63,581 nt of DNA from Kitasatospora sp. GP82 (GCF_029892105.1 NZ_JARZAJ010000037.1:1-63581), one strand, 5' to 3'; positions 8,688 through 18,093 are shown, numbered from the stretch's first letter. Numbers and translations: made by a program. Notes: generated by a model not told the origin, from the sequence alone.

Positions 8688-9083
8688 TGACCACGGCCGC
8701 GCAGGGCGGTGCAGCGACGGAGATCCATGCCGGAACATATGCCCATTGATATGTCTCGAATGGAAGCGTCACACCAGACTGAGTATCGCCGGTCTACCGA
8801 TGGTTTGTGCCAGCGGCCCCGGTACTGGCGCTGGCCAACACCGTCATTAGCTACTCCGCTGAGAGCAGGGGTGGCCGGGCTGCCCAAGGTTGCTTTCGTG
8901 GCCAAGGCGGGGCTCGCGCACGGCTGGCAGGTCGGCCCACTCCAAGGCGGGCCCGCTCCGGTCTGCGGGCGCCCAGGCCGCACGCTGTCGCCCGAATCGC
9001 CCCGGCTCGGATGGTGGCTCGGCGCCGTTGTGCTGGTCCGAGGCAGGAGCAGATTCGCTGCCGGGCCTCTCGCATGGGGAGGC
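8688..9083. other. Gene-free interval between convergent genes
   Basis: The interval separates the ends of two convergently transcribed genes. Open frames crossing it have no ribosome site and unnatural composition. One AT-rich patch (CATATGCCCATTGATATG near 8737) is present. I see no clear terminator hairpin. Confidence 0.4.
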
Positions 9084-9971
9084 TCAGGGCCGATAACTGA
9101 ACCGCAGCTGGACACTGCTGATTGTGTCCCGCGTTGACCGCAGATCCACCCAACACTGCTTTCGCTCGTCGCCGTGCGGGCAGCGGCACTCCGTTCGGGC
9201 GGCGGCCAACGGCAGGCCGAACACGGGGTCGGTGAGCAGCGCGGTGATCCGATCGTGCGGGAGTGACTGCCCCGGTCGGTACAGCAGTTGGAAGACCCAG
9301 TGCTGCTCGTCGTAGCGCCCGCCCTTCCAGCCGAGGCACGACCTGGGTCCGCCACCGGCCTGGAACACCGCGATACGGCGCAGGATGCCGCTGGGCAGCC
9401 AGGTGGGGTGCTCAGCATCCTGTAGGAAGCGGAACCCGCGGAGATACTCGCGCTCCTGGCTGGTGAGGGCCCCCTGCGGACCTGTCCACAGTGTGGGGTC
9501 GCCGTCTTGGGTGAGTCGAGCGAGCCGGGCGTCGGCGGCTTCTACCCAGTCGGCCCAGGAGACTCCGCGGAGAGTCACACTCGCTGCGGTCCCGGCGAGG
9601 TAGAGCGCCACGGCGCCGACGGCGGTCCGGCGGTACCTGAGCCCGGGGATCCCGCACAGCTCGGTGTCGCCTGCGGGAAGGATCCGTCCGGCGAGATCTT
9701 GGACGAACCGCGGGTCGCTCTCCACTGTGAGCGTCAGGTGATCCGGTGCCGGCCGGACGGCCGAGAAGCCGCACGGGTTCATGGTGATGACGTGCGGGCA
9801 GGCGCAGGCGTCGAGGATCCAGTGCTCGAAGCGGGCCTGGTCGGGGTTGTCCGCAGCCGGGATGGGCTGAGCCCGGCGATGCTGAGGAGCCAGGTCTCGC
9901 TGGGCCGCGTTCAGGCGTTCGCCGGTGTAGGCGCTGCGCTGGCGCAGGAGTTTGGCGAGGTTAGAAGCCAT
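9084..9971 (-). CDS. Hypothetical cysteine-containing protein
   Basis: The 295-residue product starts at ATG 9971, six bases after GAAGGGA. It begins with a basic helix (MASNLAKLLRQRSAYTGERL). The middle contains ACACPHVITMNPCGF, and near the C terminus there is ECRCPHGDERKQCW, a Cys/His group that may bind zinc. The central part alternates strands and helices, with a GWKGGRYDEQHWVFQLLYR stretch. I do not recognise the family. It sits between the two zinc-ribbon paralogues and is divergent from the second. Confidence 0.6.
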   Translation of the reverse strand: MASNLAKLLRQRSAYTGERLNAAQRDLAPQHRRAQPIPAADNPDQARFEHWILDACACPHVITMNPCGFSAVRPAPDHLTLTVESDPRFVQDLAGRILPAGDTELCGIPGLRYRRTAVGAVALYLAGTAASVTLRGVSWADWVEAADARLARLTQDGDPTLWTGPQGALTSQEREYLRGFRFLQDAEHPTWLPSGILRRIAVFQAGGGPRSCLGWKGGRYDEQHWVFQLLYRPGQSLPHDRITALLTDPVFGLPLAAARTECRCPHGDERKQCWVDLRSTRDTISSVQLRFSYRP

Positions 9972-10492
9972 GGCATGTCCCTTCGCGGTGCCCCGGCCTT
10001 GGCGCGATGAGGGTGTGCCTGTGTGGGTGTGACTGCGTCTTTACCGGGATGTCGATCACCACTGGCTGGGGGATGCGAGCGCAAGGGCCGGTGCTCGCCA
10101 GCAGGGCCGCCGGGATAGCCCGACAGGATTCAAGCAGGTCGTGCACCCGAAGACCAGGAACTACCGAGTCCGGGCGGGCTCGGCGCGTCCCGCCACCACT
10201 CGTCAGCAACGGGAACGGGCGACCAATGCTCCGGTGTCGTGTCCCGCGTAAGGGACGTTCGGTTCGCGAAATGTCGGGAGGCTTTGACATTGGTGTCAAG
10301 ACCTTGCGACATGGGACAGAGGACCGGGGGGCTTGACCACCGGGGCGCGCTACCGGCAGGACTTCCAGGAGCACCGCCGGTTCCACAGCCCGCTCCAACC
10401 GAGACGTGGGGCGTAGCTCCAAGCGTGCGACGAGCACGGTTACGACTCGCTAGCCTGATCCACAGCACACCCGCGCCACCGAGAGGTTGACC
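9972..10492. other. Divergent intergenic region
   Basis: This 521-base region separates the gene ending on the minus strand at 9084 from the zinc-ribbon paralogue at 10493. Its right half resembles the region before 5167: both contain (A/G)GGGACGTTC just before the tandem dyads. The left half has no gene I can support. Promoters for both divergent genes should lie here. Confidence 0.5.
10271..10312. promoter_or_regulatory. Tandem 20-bp operators of the zinc-ribbon gene (copy 2)
   Basis: Dyads ATGTCGGGAGGCTTTGACAT (10271-10290) and GTGTCAAGACCTTGCGACAT (10293-10312) repeat the copy 1 design. They have the same half-sites, the same two-base gap and the same distance of about 180 bases to the gene. 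The N10 spacers differ between copies, so the half-sites are the conserved part. Confidence 0.7.
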
Positions 10493-12238
10493 GTGCGAGC
10501 AGAGCGCCCCACCAAGTCCGGCGGGCTCGGACGGAGCCCCGGCGAGCGCGAGCTCCTCGACGAACTGCGTGGCCGGACCGCCCACGAGGACCGTCCGGGG
10601 CTGATGCCGCTCGGCGGGCTCTCCACCTACGAGGGCGCCCTCGCCGTCGACCTCGGCTCTCCCTTCCTCGGCCGTCCGCTCCGCACGTCCCGCGACCTGC
10701 TGCGCCGCGCTGATCCCTGGGGCATTCAACCTGACGACACGGTGCGCGCCCTCAACACGGACAAGCCGGCCGCGCTGGGCTTCCTCGCGGCACTGGGCCA
10801 GGCCGGACTGCTGAGCGGACCGGACTCCGAGGACGAGCCGCAGTCCGAGTACGAACACGACTACCGGACCTGGAAGCTCACCCCTCGCGGCCGCGTACTT
10901 GCCTACGCCTCTGGGCGCAGGCCGTCCACCCGCCGGGCCGCCGACGCACTGGTGGCCAAGGTGCTCAAGGCCGCCGCCGCGATCAACGAGAACCCGGACG
11001 AGCACCTGTGGTGGGTGAAGTCGATCCGCGCCGTAGGTCACTACGTCGACCCCTCCCGCGAGCAGCTCCTGCATGTCGACCTGGCCGTGCTTCTCCAGCC
11101 CCGGCTGGCCGACCCGCGCGAGCAGGCGAAGGCGGAGAAGCGGTTGCACGACGATGCACTCGACCGCGGCTTCACCGACCGCGTCCTGGACATGCACGGC
11201 TACGGGCACTGGCGAACCCGCCTCGCCCTGGCCGGCCGCAGCAAGGCCGTCCGCCTCTTCACACACCCCGACGGCGTCGAGGGCCGGGTGTTGTTCCTGG
11301 AGACCCGCGACCTGACCGTCAAAGTCGCACCCACCCCGGCCTACGAGGCGCCCGCCGATCCCGCGCCGGCCACCGGCTGCTCCTGGTGTCGACGCCAGCT
11401 CCCCAGCACCCGGGTAGCCGCGCGGGGTGAGTCGTTCGAACGCTCCCCGATCGCCCTGTGTGATACCTGCCTGTCCCTGGGCCGCAGCGAAACGTCCGGG
11501 TTCGTCGGCTACCTCTCCCTGTACGGGGCGGTACGCCAGAGCCTCGACGCCCTGACCGCCGAGCCCTACCACCCCGCTGGCTGCGCGCTGTGCGGCTACG
11601 ACCGCGGGGCGGCGCAGCGGGAATGGTGGCCGAAGCGTGGGCGGGAGGAGCAGGCACCGGTGACGCTGCGGCTGTGCGACGTCTGCCCGGGCCTGCTGGA
11701 GCTGGTGGACCGGCCAGACCGGGAGGCTTGGTGGCGTAGTCGCCACGAGGCCGCCTGCCTCACGGGGTTCTACGCCCGCCTCCGGGACGCCGCCCGTGTT
11801 CCTCTCCCCCGCAACGAGAGCCAGGCCAAGCCTCGGAAGCTGCCCCGGCTCACCGAGGTCCATCGCCAGCTCCTGGACGACATCCGCGGCGCCGGGGCGC
11901 TCTCGGCCGTCGACCTCGCCCGCCGCAACGACTTCCGCAATCACCAGGACAGCAAGTGGTGGGCGGTCCGCATCGGACACTTGCTGCAGCACGGCCTGGT
12001 CGCCACCGTGGCGGACGGCGATCTGTGGACCGGCGGTGTCAGGATCGTCCAGGACGACGAGCGCGCTCTGCGGCGCGAGCTGCTCGCCCTGTACGTCCCC
12101 GGCCCGGTGTGGGACGGCACCGCAGTCACGGAGCCCGAGCCCCCGGCAGGGTGGACCGCGCGGTGGGCGGAACTCGAGGCGCTCCGCGCCGAATACGACC
12201 GTCAGGTCCTTGCCCCGCAGGCGCTGCCGATCGCGTGA
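10493..12238 (+). CDS. wHTH/degenerate nucleotidyltransferase-like/double zinc-ribbon protein (copy 2)
   Basis: The 581-residue product is collinear with the one at 5167 from the first residues (RAERPTKS against RADRPTTS) to the C-terminal EPEPPAGW. It starts at GTG 10493, six bases after GAGAGG. It keeps the altered nucleotidyltransferase motif (IRAVGHYVDPSREQLLHVDL), so loss of the catalytic Ser and Asp is shared by both copies. The four CxxC pairs are also kept. Unlike copy 1 it has no coupled downstream genes. The paired operators suggest the two proteins compete for, or share, the same sites. Confidence 0.75.
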   Translation: MRAERPTKSGGLGRSPGERELLDELRGRTAHEDRPGLMPLGGLSTYEGALAVDLGSPFLGRPLRTSRDLLRRADPWGIQPDDTVRALNTDKPAALGFLAALGQAGLLSGPDSEDEPQSEYEHDYRTWKLTPRGRVLAYASGRRPSTRRAADALVAKVLKAAAAINENPDEHLWWVKSIRAVGHYVDPSREQLLHVDLAVLLQPRLADPREQAKAEKRLHDDALDRGFTDRVLDMHGYGHWRTRLALAGRSKAVRLFTHPDGVEGRVLFLETRDLTVKVAPTPAYEAPADPAPATGCSWCRRQLPSTRVAARGESFERSPIALCDTCLSLGRSETSGFVGYLSLYGAVRQSLDALTAEPYHPAGCALCGYDRGAAQREWWPKRGREEQAPVTLRLCDVCPGLLELVDRPDREAWWRSRHEAACLTGFYARLRDAARVPLPRNESQAKPRKLPRLTEVHRQLLDDIRGAGALSAVDLARRNDFRNHQDSKWWAVRIGHLLQHGLVATVADGDLWTGGVRIVQDDERALRRELLALYVPGPVWDGTAVTEPEPPAGWTARWAELEALRAEYDRQVLAPQALPIA

Positions 12239-12497
12239 TCCCGAGGCGCCCGGCCGCCTACGATCAGGCGATGGGTGAAGGCTGGCCGGCCGGGGTTCGA
12301 GCGGTTCGGGCTGACAGTGGCCGGGGCCGAACACCTGGCTGGCTCGACGAGCCGGTCAATCTGCTGCCGTCTATGGGGGTGAGGCTGGGCTGCACCGGGC
12401 CGTTCACCGGAGCCCTCCTCGTCGATGACCGGAGCCTGCCTCCGAGTTGATCGAAAAGTCCTGTCTTGTACTGCGGGTTGACGCCACACTGGGGACC

Positions 12498-13568
12498 ATG
12501 GTCCTCGAACTTCCCCGCCCGGCCGCGCCGTCCAGGACGCTGCCGCAGAACCCGATAGCCATCAACCCGATGGTGCTGCACGGGCGGATGCTTCTGGCGG
12601 TGCTGGACACGAACGCCCTTCTGATCGAGGCGTGCAGCCAGGCCAAGCACAATAGGCCCCACCACCCGCTGGCCGCGCTCGCCGGCACTCGGCGCGCGAC
12701 TCTCTACGTGGCGCCGCACGTCCTGGAGGAGATCGACGAGCACCTGCCCAAGATGGCCCGGACCTTCGGGGTGCCGACCGGGGCGGCGGACGCCGCGCTG
12801 CGGGAGCACACCCTGCCGCTGGTGCGGGTGGTCGACCTGGAGATCCGCGACCACCTCGCACCGGGAACCCGGCACATCCTGCGCCGGATCCCGGGCCTGC
12901 CCAAGGCGCAGCAGGGGGACCCCGACGACGCTCCGACCATGGCGCTGGCGGAGCTCCTGGGCCCGAGTGTGCTGTTCACCCGCGACAAGGTGTTCGAGCG
13001 CTTCGGCCTCGCGGTCATGGATTCGCTGACGGTGGCGCAGACGCTGCTGCGGACGGCGGGCCTGGAGGCGAACGGGGCCAACGCGGTGCTTCTCGCCGGG
13101 TACGTCCTCGAGGCGAGCGCCGCAGGCATCGGCAAGCTCGTGGACGTCGCGGCCCGTCGGCCCGAGCTGACGGCGGCTGCGGTGGCCGGAGCACTCTGGT
13201 ATCTGTGGCGGACCGGCCGACTGACCGCGGGATGGCGGCCGTTGCTGTCCGGGCTCTGGGACATCACGGAATCGGTGCTACAGGTGGTGGCCGATGCGAA
13301 GCAGGAGCACGCCGACCTGAGCGGGACGCTGACGGTGGTGGAGGCGACCGCGTTCCCGTCCGTGGAGCAGTCGGCCGCGCGCTGCCTGGCCCGGCACAGT
13401 CGGCCGCTCACCGCGGTGGAACTGCGGGACGCGCTGGCCGACCGCGACAACGTCTCGGTCTCGGCGGCTCGGCTGCGGCGGGAGATGCGTGCGCACCGCG
13501 CTTTCATGCGGCTCCCACGCGACCAGTGGACCATCGGCCGGCCCGCGATCAACGCCTGCGAGCCGTAG
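12498..13568 (+). CDS. PIN-like domain protein with C-terminal HTH
   Basis: The 356-residue product has PIN-nuclease features: LLAVLDTNALL near residue 35, a conserved Glu in VLEEIDEHL, and paired acids in GDPDDAPTMALAE followed by SVLFTRDK. A middle segment (VAGALWYLWRTGRLTAGWRPLL) could pack against a membrane. The C terminus (HSRPLTAVELRDALADRDNV) resembles a winged helix. The start at ATG 12498 follows TGGGGA closely; a TTG at 12447 has no ribosome site. It may be an RNase of a toxin or RNA-decay type. No antitoxin partner is adjacent, and its end overlaps the convergent gene by 20 bases. Confidence 0.65.
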   Translation: MVLELPRPAAPSRTLPQNPIAINPMVLHGRMLLAVLDTNALLIEACSQAKHNRPHHPLAALAGTRRATLYVAPHVLEEIDEHLPKMARTFGVPTGAADAALREHTLPLVRVVDLEIRDHLAPGTRHILRRIPGLPKAQQGDPDDAPTMALAELLGPSVLFTRDKVFERFGLAVMDSLTVAQTLLRTAGLEANGANAVLLAGYVLEASAAGIGKLVDVAARRPELTAAAVAGALWYLWRTGRLTAGWRPLLSGLWDITESVLQVVADAKQEHADLSGTLTVVEATAFPSVEQSAARCLARHSRPLTAVELRDALADRDNVSVSAARLRREMRAHRAFMRLPRDQWTIGRPAINACEP

Positions 13569-14265
13569 CAGCAGCCGCCATGACGTCGGACAGGCTTGTG
13601 CCGTCGGTGGCGACCCGGACGAGCGAGAACAGGGTGTCGAGGCTGTCGGCCGGGTCGGTCGAGGTCAGCGCGACGCACCCGCCAGCGGCGATAGCGGTCG
13701 GCTCCTCGTGGTGCTTGTCGAGTTCCAGGACCACGGCGAGTTCGGTGTGTACCGGCTCCAGCCAGGTGACTTCGAGCCGGATCAGGCCGCCCAGCGCCCG
13801 CCAGCGGGTGACCGTGTCTGCGCCGTCGGCGGGATTGTCGGTGGCCATGACGCGCATGAGGTCCTCGGCCTCGGGTCGCGCGGTGAGGTCCAGGACGAGG
13901 AGCGCGGGCTGGTCCGGAGCCGCGACGGCCCTGCGCAGGGGCACGGCCTCGGTGAGGAACCTGCGGATCTCGTCGCGCGCGAACACGGTGGCGTCGGCGG
14001 ACTGCCGCTGCTCGTCGGTCAGGGCGAAGGCCAGGTCCCCGGGCTGGACGCGGTCCCCGATCGGGCTCGTCGCCAGCCGGGTCAGGCACTCGGTCAAGAC
14101 CGGCTTCGCCCGCGGATCGCCCGGCGCCCCGTCCACGGCCTGCACCAGTGCGTGCCCGGCGAGCACCAGCAGGGTGAGGGCGAGTTTGGGCGTGGTGGCG
14201 GGCAGGCGCAGCGTGGGGTTGAGGTTGGCGCGGCGTGCGCGCAGGAAGCGCAGCAGTGGTGGCAT
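13549..14265 (-). CDS. Hypothetical protein, convergent with PIN gene
   Basis: The 238-residue product starts at ATG 14265, or at ATG 14316 for a 255-residue form. The N terminus is basic (PPLLRFLRARRANLNP), followed by a hydrophobic helix (LALTLLVLAGHALVQAV). The rest alternates Leu/Val-rich strands and acidic helices, with VALTSTDPADSLDTLFSLV near the end. I do not recognise the family. The 3' end overlaps the convergent PIN gene, and the 14265 start codon overlaps the divergent start at 14264. Confidence 0.5.
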   Translation of the reverse strand: MPPLLRFLRARRANLNPTLRLPATTPKLALTLLVLAGHALVQAVDGAPGDPRAKPVLTECLTRLATSPIGDRVQPGDLAFALTDEQRQSADATVFARDEIRRFLTEAVPLRRAVAAPDQPALLVLDLTARPEAEDLMRVMATDNPADGADTVTRWRALGGLIRLEVTWLEPVHTELAVVLELDKHHEEPTAIAAGGCVALTSTDPADSLDTLFSLVRVATDGTSLSDVMAAAATARRR

Positions 14266-14863
14266 GGCGGGGGTCCCCGTCCCCGCGGACTGCGACCCGC
14301 AGCCGGCCGAGCTCATCGCGTCCGCCGCACCCGGTGAGATGGTCCTGGACCTGTACGAGGTCGTCGCCGGGCTGCGGGCGCTGGCCGACCTCGACCGGCA
14401 GAGCGAGCCGTACCTCTACAACCCTCCTGCGGGCGGGCACTGGCGCCAGGGCGAGGAGTACCCCGAACCCGGCACGGTGAGCGCGATGCTCGGCGAGGAC
14501 CACGTCTTGGCCGCCACCCGGCCCGGCGAGGATGCCAACACCGCGTCGGTTGACTCCCCCGCGTACCGCCGCCACCTCGCCGGCCACGCGATCGCCATCG
14601 ACCCTCTGGCCGAGGTCTACCTCGCCGCCGCCGACGCCCTCCCCGGCCTGGTCCCGCTCCGCGATCGTCACCGCGCCGCACTGGCGGCGCTTCAGGCCGC
14701 CGACATCGCCGACCTGCTCCGCCACGACCCTCGAACGCCGCACCCCGGAGAGGACATCGCAGCGATCGTGCGGGAGCTGCCCGCCGATGTCCAACACCTC
14801 GAGGACTTCTTCGAGGGCTGGTACCACCAGCGGGAGGCCGACGCCCGCCCGCAGGGCCGCTGA
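14264..14863 (+). CDS. Hypothetical acidic protein
   Basis: The 199-residue product starts at ATG 14264 and ends with a clear helical C terminus (VQHLEDFFEGWYHQREADA). The middle contains PYLYNPPAGGHWRQGEEYPE and AIDPLAEVYLAAADALPGL. It is an acidic, probably soluble protein of unknown family. The start is uncertain because the nearest ribosome-like site, AGGAAG, lies 13 bases upstream. The gene is 32 bases before the next one, so the two may be one transcript. Confidence 0.55.
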   Translation: MAGVPVPADCDPQPAELIASAAPGEMVLDLYEVVAGLRALADLDRQSEPYLYNPPAGGHWRQGEEYPEPGTVSAMLGEDHVLAATRPGEDANTASVDSPAYRRHLAGHAIAIDPLAEVYLAAADALPGLVPLRDRHRAALAALQAADIADLLRHDPRTPHPGEDIAAIVRELPADVQHLEDFFEGWYHQREADARPQGR

Positions 14864-14895
14864 ACCGCTCACTACCTCGCCACGAGGAGCACTCC

Positions 14896-15435
14896 ATGCC
14901 GTCCACCGGCGCCCCGTCCACCGAGTCCCTGGCTGCGCTCTCCCGGTTCTTCACGGACTGCCCCGACCTGATCGGGCCGACCGCCCTCACGACGGCCGCC
15001 TTGCTGCTCGACGACCTCAGCGGCGCGGCCCTCGTACACGGCCACACCGTCAACTCCCCGGGCATGAACTGGCTGGTCAACGCCGCTGCCGAGGCCACCC
15101 TCCAGCGCCTGCGCAGCCGGGAGCAGCCGATCCGGCCGGCGAGTGAGACCGCTCCCCTGCTGGACCGGCTGCGCGCAGCGCTGAGGGATGCCGGCCTGGA
15201 TGCTGTGCCGGGTACACGCAGTGGTGTCACCGTGGCCGTCCCGCCCGGCAGGCCCACGTCGGTGTCCTCGTCGGAGCTGACGATCGCTCTGCACCGGGGA
15301 TGGGAGCTGACGATCAACAGTGCTGGTAGCTCGGTCGTCTCGGTGCGGGCGCCGGTCACCGAGAACGGTGCAGTGGAGATCGCCGGGATCGTTCGCGACA
15401 TCCTGTCCGGCGGGCACGGCAACCCGTTCCGCTGA
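14896..15435 (+). CDS. Hypothetical protein
   Basis: The 179-residue product starts at ATG 14896 after GAGGAG. The N-terminal half is helical (ESLAALSRFFTDCPDLIG). The C-terminal half is strand-rich with VAVPPGRPTSVSSSELTIAL. I see no catalytic motif. It follows the gene at 14264 by 32 bases and is probably co-transcribed with it. Confidence 0.6.
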   Translation: MPSTGAPSTESLAALSRFFTDCPDLIGPTALTTAALLLDDLSGAALVHGHTVNSPGMNWLVNAAAEATLQRLRSREQPIRPASETAPLLDRLRAALRDAGLDAVPGTRSGVTVAVPPGRPTSVSSSELTIALHRGWELTINSAGSSVVSVRAPVTENGAVEIAGIVRDILSGGHGNPFR

Positions 15436-15595
15436 GCTGGGCAGGCGGGGATCGTAGTTCCCAAGGGTGGGGGCCTGACCGGTCAGGCCCCCAGCCACCG
15501 GGTCAGGTCTTCGACCAGATGCTGCTGGATCTCGCAGACGAGCAGCACACGCCGTAGGAGTACCCCAGCCGCTGGGTACCGCCCGGGGCCGGGGG

Positions 15596-16489
15596 TCATG
15601 CGGCCGGGACGAACCGCCGGCCGACTCGTCCGGCCAGCCCCAGCGCGGCGACGAAAGCCACCGCAGTCACGACGGCGAACACCGTCACCGCCGCAGCGAG
15701 ACCGTGCCGGACACCGACCCGGTTGACCACAGCCAGCACCACGTCGAAGGCCGCGTGCGCGAGCATGAGGGGCAGCACCGCGCGCGAGCGCAGGTACAGG
15801 AGCACGCAGATGACCGCCCACGGAACGAGCGGCACAGCGGCCAGCCCGTACTCCAGGTGATACGACAGCCGCGCTGCGGTCAGGAGGACCACGAGCACGA
15901 CCAAGCCGACGCGGCGCAGCCGGGCGCTGGCGACCACCTCGCCGATCCGCCACGCGACTAGGACGGGCAGGACCAGCACGACGATCTCCTCGCTGACGCC
16001 GGCCGCCACGGAGGAGACCACGTCGCCCAGGACCGTACTGCCCCCGCTGCTGCCGGAGTACGAGGCCAAGGCACGGGAGTGAGCGCGGGCGAGCTCGAAC
16101 AGCGCACCCACGAAGAACATCGGCGCCTCCGCCAGGCAGAACACCGCGCAGGAGGCCGCCAGCACTTCTCTGGCCGACATGCGGCGAAGGCCAACCGCCG
16201 GCGCCCGCTCCGCGACCCACACGAGCAGCCACGCCGGTACGGCCAGCCCAAGCCACACCGCGGACGCCCACAGCACGTTGTCTGCGGCCGCGTGGCCCTC
16301 GCTGGGGGCAGCGCCGGAAGCGGCCGCTCGCGCTCCCGGCCAGGCAGACCCGACCGTGTACGCCATGTAGACGATGGCGAGGGTCGCGGCGGTGGACCAG
16401 GCGATCGCACGCCCCTTCTCCCCCGCGCGAGGTCGGGGCAGCGGCACCCGGTCGGGCAGTACCCTCAGCAGCTTCTGAACGAACGTCAC
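15596..16489 (-). CDS. CPBP-family intramembrane metalloprotease
   Basis: The 297-residue product is a polytopic membrane protein with about seven or eight hydrophobic segments. It carries the CPBP (Abi) signature: Glu-Glu in AGVSEEIVVLVLP, a His in RLSYHLEYG, and HAAFDVV in a later helix. These residues bind the catalytic zinc in this family. I chose GTG 16489, which follows GGAGGGG by five bases; an upstream GTG at 16564 gives a longer form without a good site. Members process prenylated or peptide substrates, or act in bacteriocin self-immunity. The substrate here is unknown. Confidence 0.75.
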   Translation of the reverse strand: MTFVQKLLRVLPDRVPLPRPRAGEKGRAIAWSTAATLAIVYMAYTVGSAWPGARAAASGAAPSEGHAAADNVLWASAVWLGLAVPAWLLVWVAERAPAVGLRRMSAREVLAASCAVFCLAEAPMFFVGALFELARAHSRALASYSGSSGGSTVLGDVVSSVAAGVSEEIVVLVLPVLVAWRIGEVVASARLRRVGLVVLVVLLTAARLSYHLEYGLAAVPLVPWAVICVLLYLRSRAVLPLMLAHAAFDVVLAVVNRVGVRHGLAAAVTVFAVVTAVAFVAALGLAGRVGRRFVPAA

Positions 16490-16725
16490 GCCCACCCCTC
16501 CGACACCCCACACCGAGGCCGGACCGCCCCGGGCCGCTGCTGCCGACGGCGGTTGCGCGGTCACGAGATCAGACAGCGGGCGGCGATGCCGCGCAGCGTA
16601 CCAGCGGCTCTCGTGCGGCGCCTCGACCCCGAATCAGCTCGCGTCCCACCTGCCTCCGCGGCCTGCGCGCACCGGCCGGCCGTTCACTCCTGCAAGGAGA
16701 CCGTTCTCGCAGCGGTCGGCCCGCT

Positions 16726-18093
16726 CTACGAGGCTGCCGCCAGGCGGGTGACGCGGTGTGCGGCGTCGGCGGCGCCGCGGATACCGCGACGCGCGTACAT
16801 CGCCAGCTGCGGTTGCATGCCAGCGAGTTCGCGGCGGGCGCGGTGGGAGGCCACGCCGTCCACCAGGTCGAGGCTGCGGGTGAGGAGATCGACGGCCTCT
16901 TCGTGGCGGTCCTGGGCGGCGACCGCGCGGGCGATGTTGGCGAGGGTCAGCGCGCGGGTGCGGCGGTATGCGTGGTCGGTGCGGTCAGTAAGGGCGGCGC
17001 GGTAGTGGCGCTCGGCGGCGGCGTAGTGGCCCATCTCGGTCAGCGTGCGGCCGGTGTGGGAGGCGACGACGGCGTCGGTGGGGCCGGCGGCCGCCGCGTA
17101 GGAGGACAGTGCGTCGGTTCCGGTGAGGGCGGCCTCCCGGGCGGTGTCGATCAGGGCCGAGGCGGCACTCGGGTTGCCGCTGGCGCCGTGGGCGCGGGCG
17201 GCGGTGATGAGCAGCAGGGCCTCGGTGCGCTTGTCGACGCGGCCGCGGGTGCGGGCGAGGGCGGCTTCGGCGAGGCCGACGGTGCCTGTGGGGTGGCCGA
17301 GGTCGAGGGCCTGGTGGACGAGGGCCCGCATGCCCCAGGCGGCCTGGCCGGTGCGGTCGTCGGGGTCGGCTTCGCGGGCGAGGCGGACGGCGAGCCGGTA
17401 GTGGTGTTGGGCGGCGCCTTCGCGTCCGGCGTCGTGGCACTTGAAGCCGATGAGGGTGGCGAGGTCGGCGGCGGTGGCGAAGGCGTCGGCGCGGGCGCAG
17501 TCGTCGGCGTAGGTGCCGTGCAGCATGGGGGCGACGACGTCGCTCAGGAAGGTCCCGGCGACGCTGAGGCCGTGCCCGCCCCCCAGGAGCTCGTCGGAGG
17601 CCCGGAAGGTGGCGGTGAACTGGCGCACCGCCGTGGTCTCGCCGCTGCCGATCCGGCGGCCGGGGCCGGCGGCGGGCAGTGCCGCGGCGGTGCGGGGGCC
17701 CGGGGCCAGCGGGGCCAAGAGGGCCGCGGCGGAGAAGCCGAGGGCGAGGAAGTCGCGGCGGTCGTGCACGAGGAGCCTTCCGGTTTCGGTTGCGGCGGCC
17801 GCGAGGCCCAGGAGCATGAAGTCGGTGCTCGTGTCCTCGCCCAGGCCGATCTCGGCGACCGTGACGGGCCGCCGGAGTCTTCTGGACAGCGCCTCGGCGA
17901 CGTAGGCGGGAGTGTTGCCTGCGGGGATGGCACCGGAGCTCACCCAGGCGTGGACGGCCGAGCGGGACGTGCCCAGCCGGACTCCGGACTCGGCCGCGAC
18001 CGCCTTGGTGGCGCGGGCCAGTCCTTCGAGGGTGAGGCTGGCCGCTTCCATCGCGTCGGCCAGCTGCTGGTTAGGTGTTCTGGGTGTTGCCAC
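16726..18093 (-). CDS. HTH-TPR transcriptional regulator
   Basis: The 455-residue product starts at GTG 18093. An N-terminal DNA-binding region (TPNQQLADAMEAASLTLEGL) resembles the XRE type. A RRDFLALGFSAAALLAPL segment follows, the membrane- or core-packing helix typical of this Streptomyces regulator class. The rest is a long array of TPR-like helices rich in Ala, Arg and His. Two similar regulators occur at 44239 and 57722. No strong operon partner is evident; a glycosyltransferase follows at 18251 on the same strand upstream of it. Confidence 0.75.
   Translation of the reverse strand: MATPRTPNQQLADAMEAASLTLEGLARATKAVAAESGVRLGTSRSAVHAWVSSGAIPAGNTPAYVAEALSRRLRRPVTVAEIGLGEDTSTDFMLLGLAAAATETGRLLVHDRRDFLALGFSAAALLAPLAPGPRTAAALPAAGPGRRIGSGETTAVRQFTATFRASDELLGGGHGLSVAGTFLSDVVAPMLHGTYADDCARADAFATAADLATLIGFKCHDAGREGAAQHHYRLAVRLAREADPDDRTGQAAWGMRALVHQALDLGHPTGTVGLAEAALARTRGRVDKRTEALLLITAARAHGASGNPSAASALIDTAREAALTGTDALSSYAAAAGPTDAVVASHTGRTLTEMGHYAAAERHYRAALTDRTDHAYRRTRALTLANIARAVAAQDRHEEAVDLLTRSLDLVDGVASHRARRELAGMQPQLAMYARRGIRGAADAAHRVTRLAAAS

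Noticed and set aside
8709..9137. Plus-strand open frame between convergent genes
   Set aside because: No ribosome site, unnatural codon use, and overlap with the end of the minus-strand gene at 9084.
13205..14263. Long plus-strand extension of the gene at 14264
   Set aside because: The extension runs antisense through the minus-strand gene and through the end of the PIN gene, with unnatural composition.
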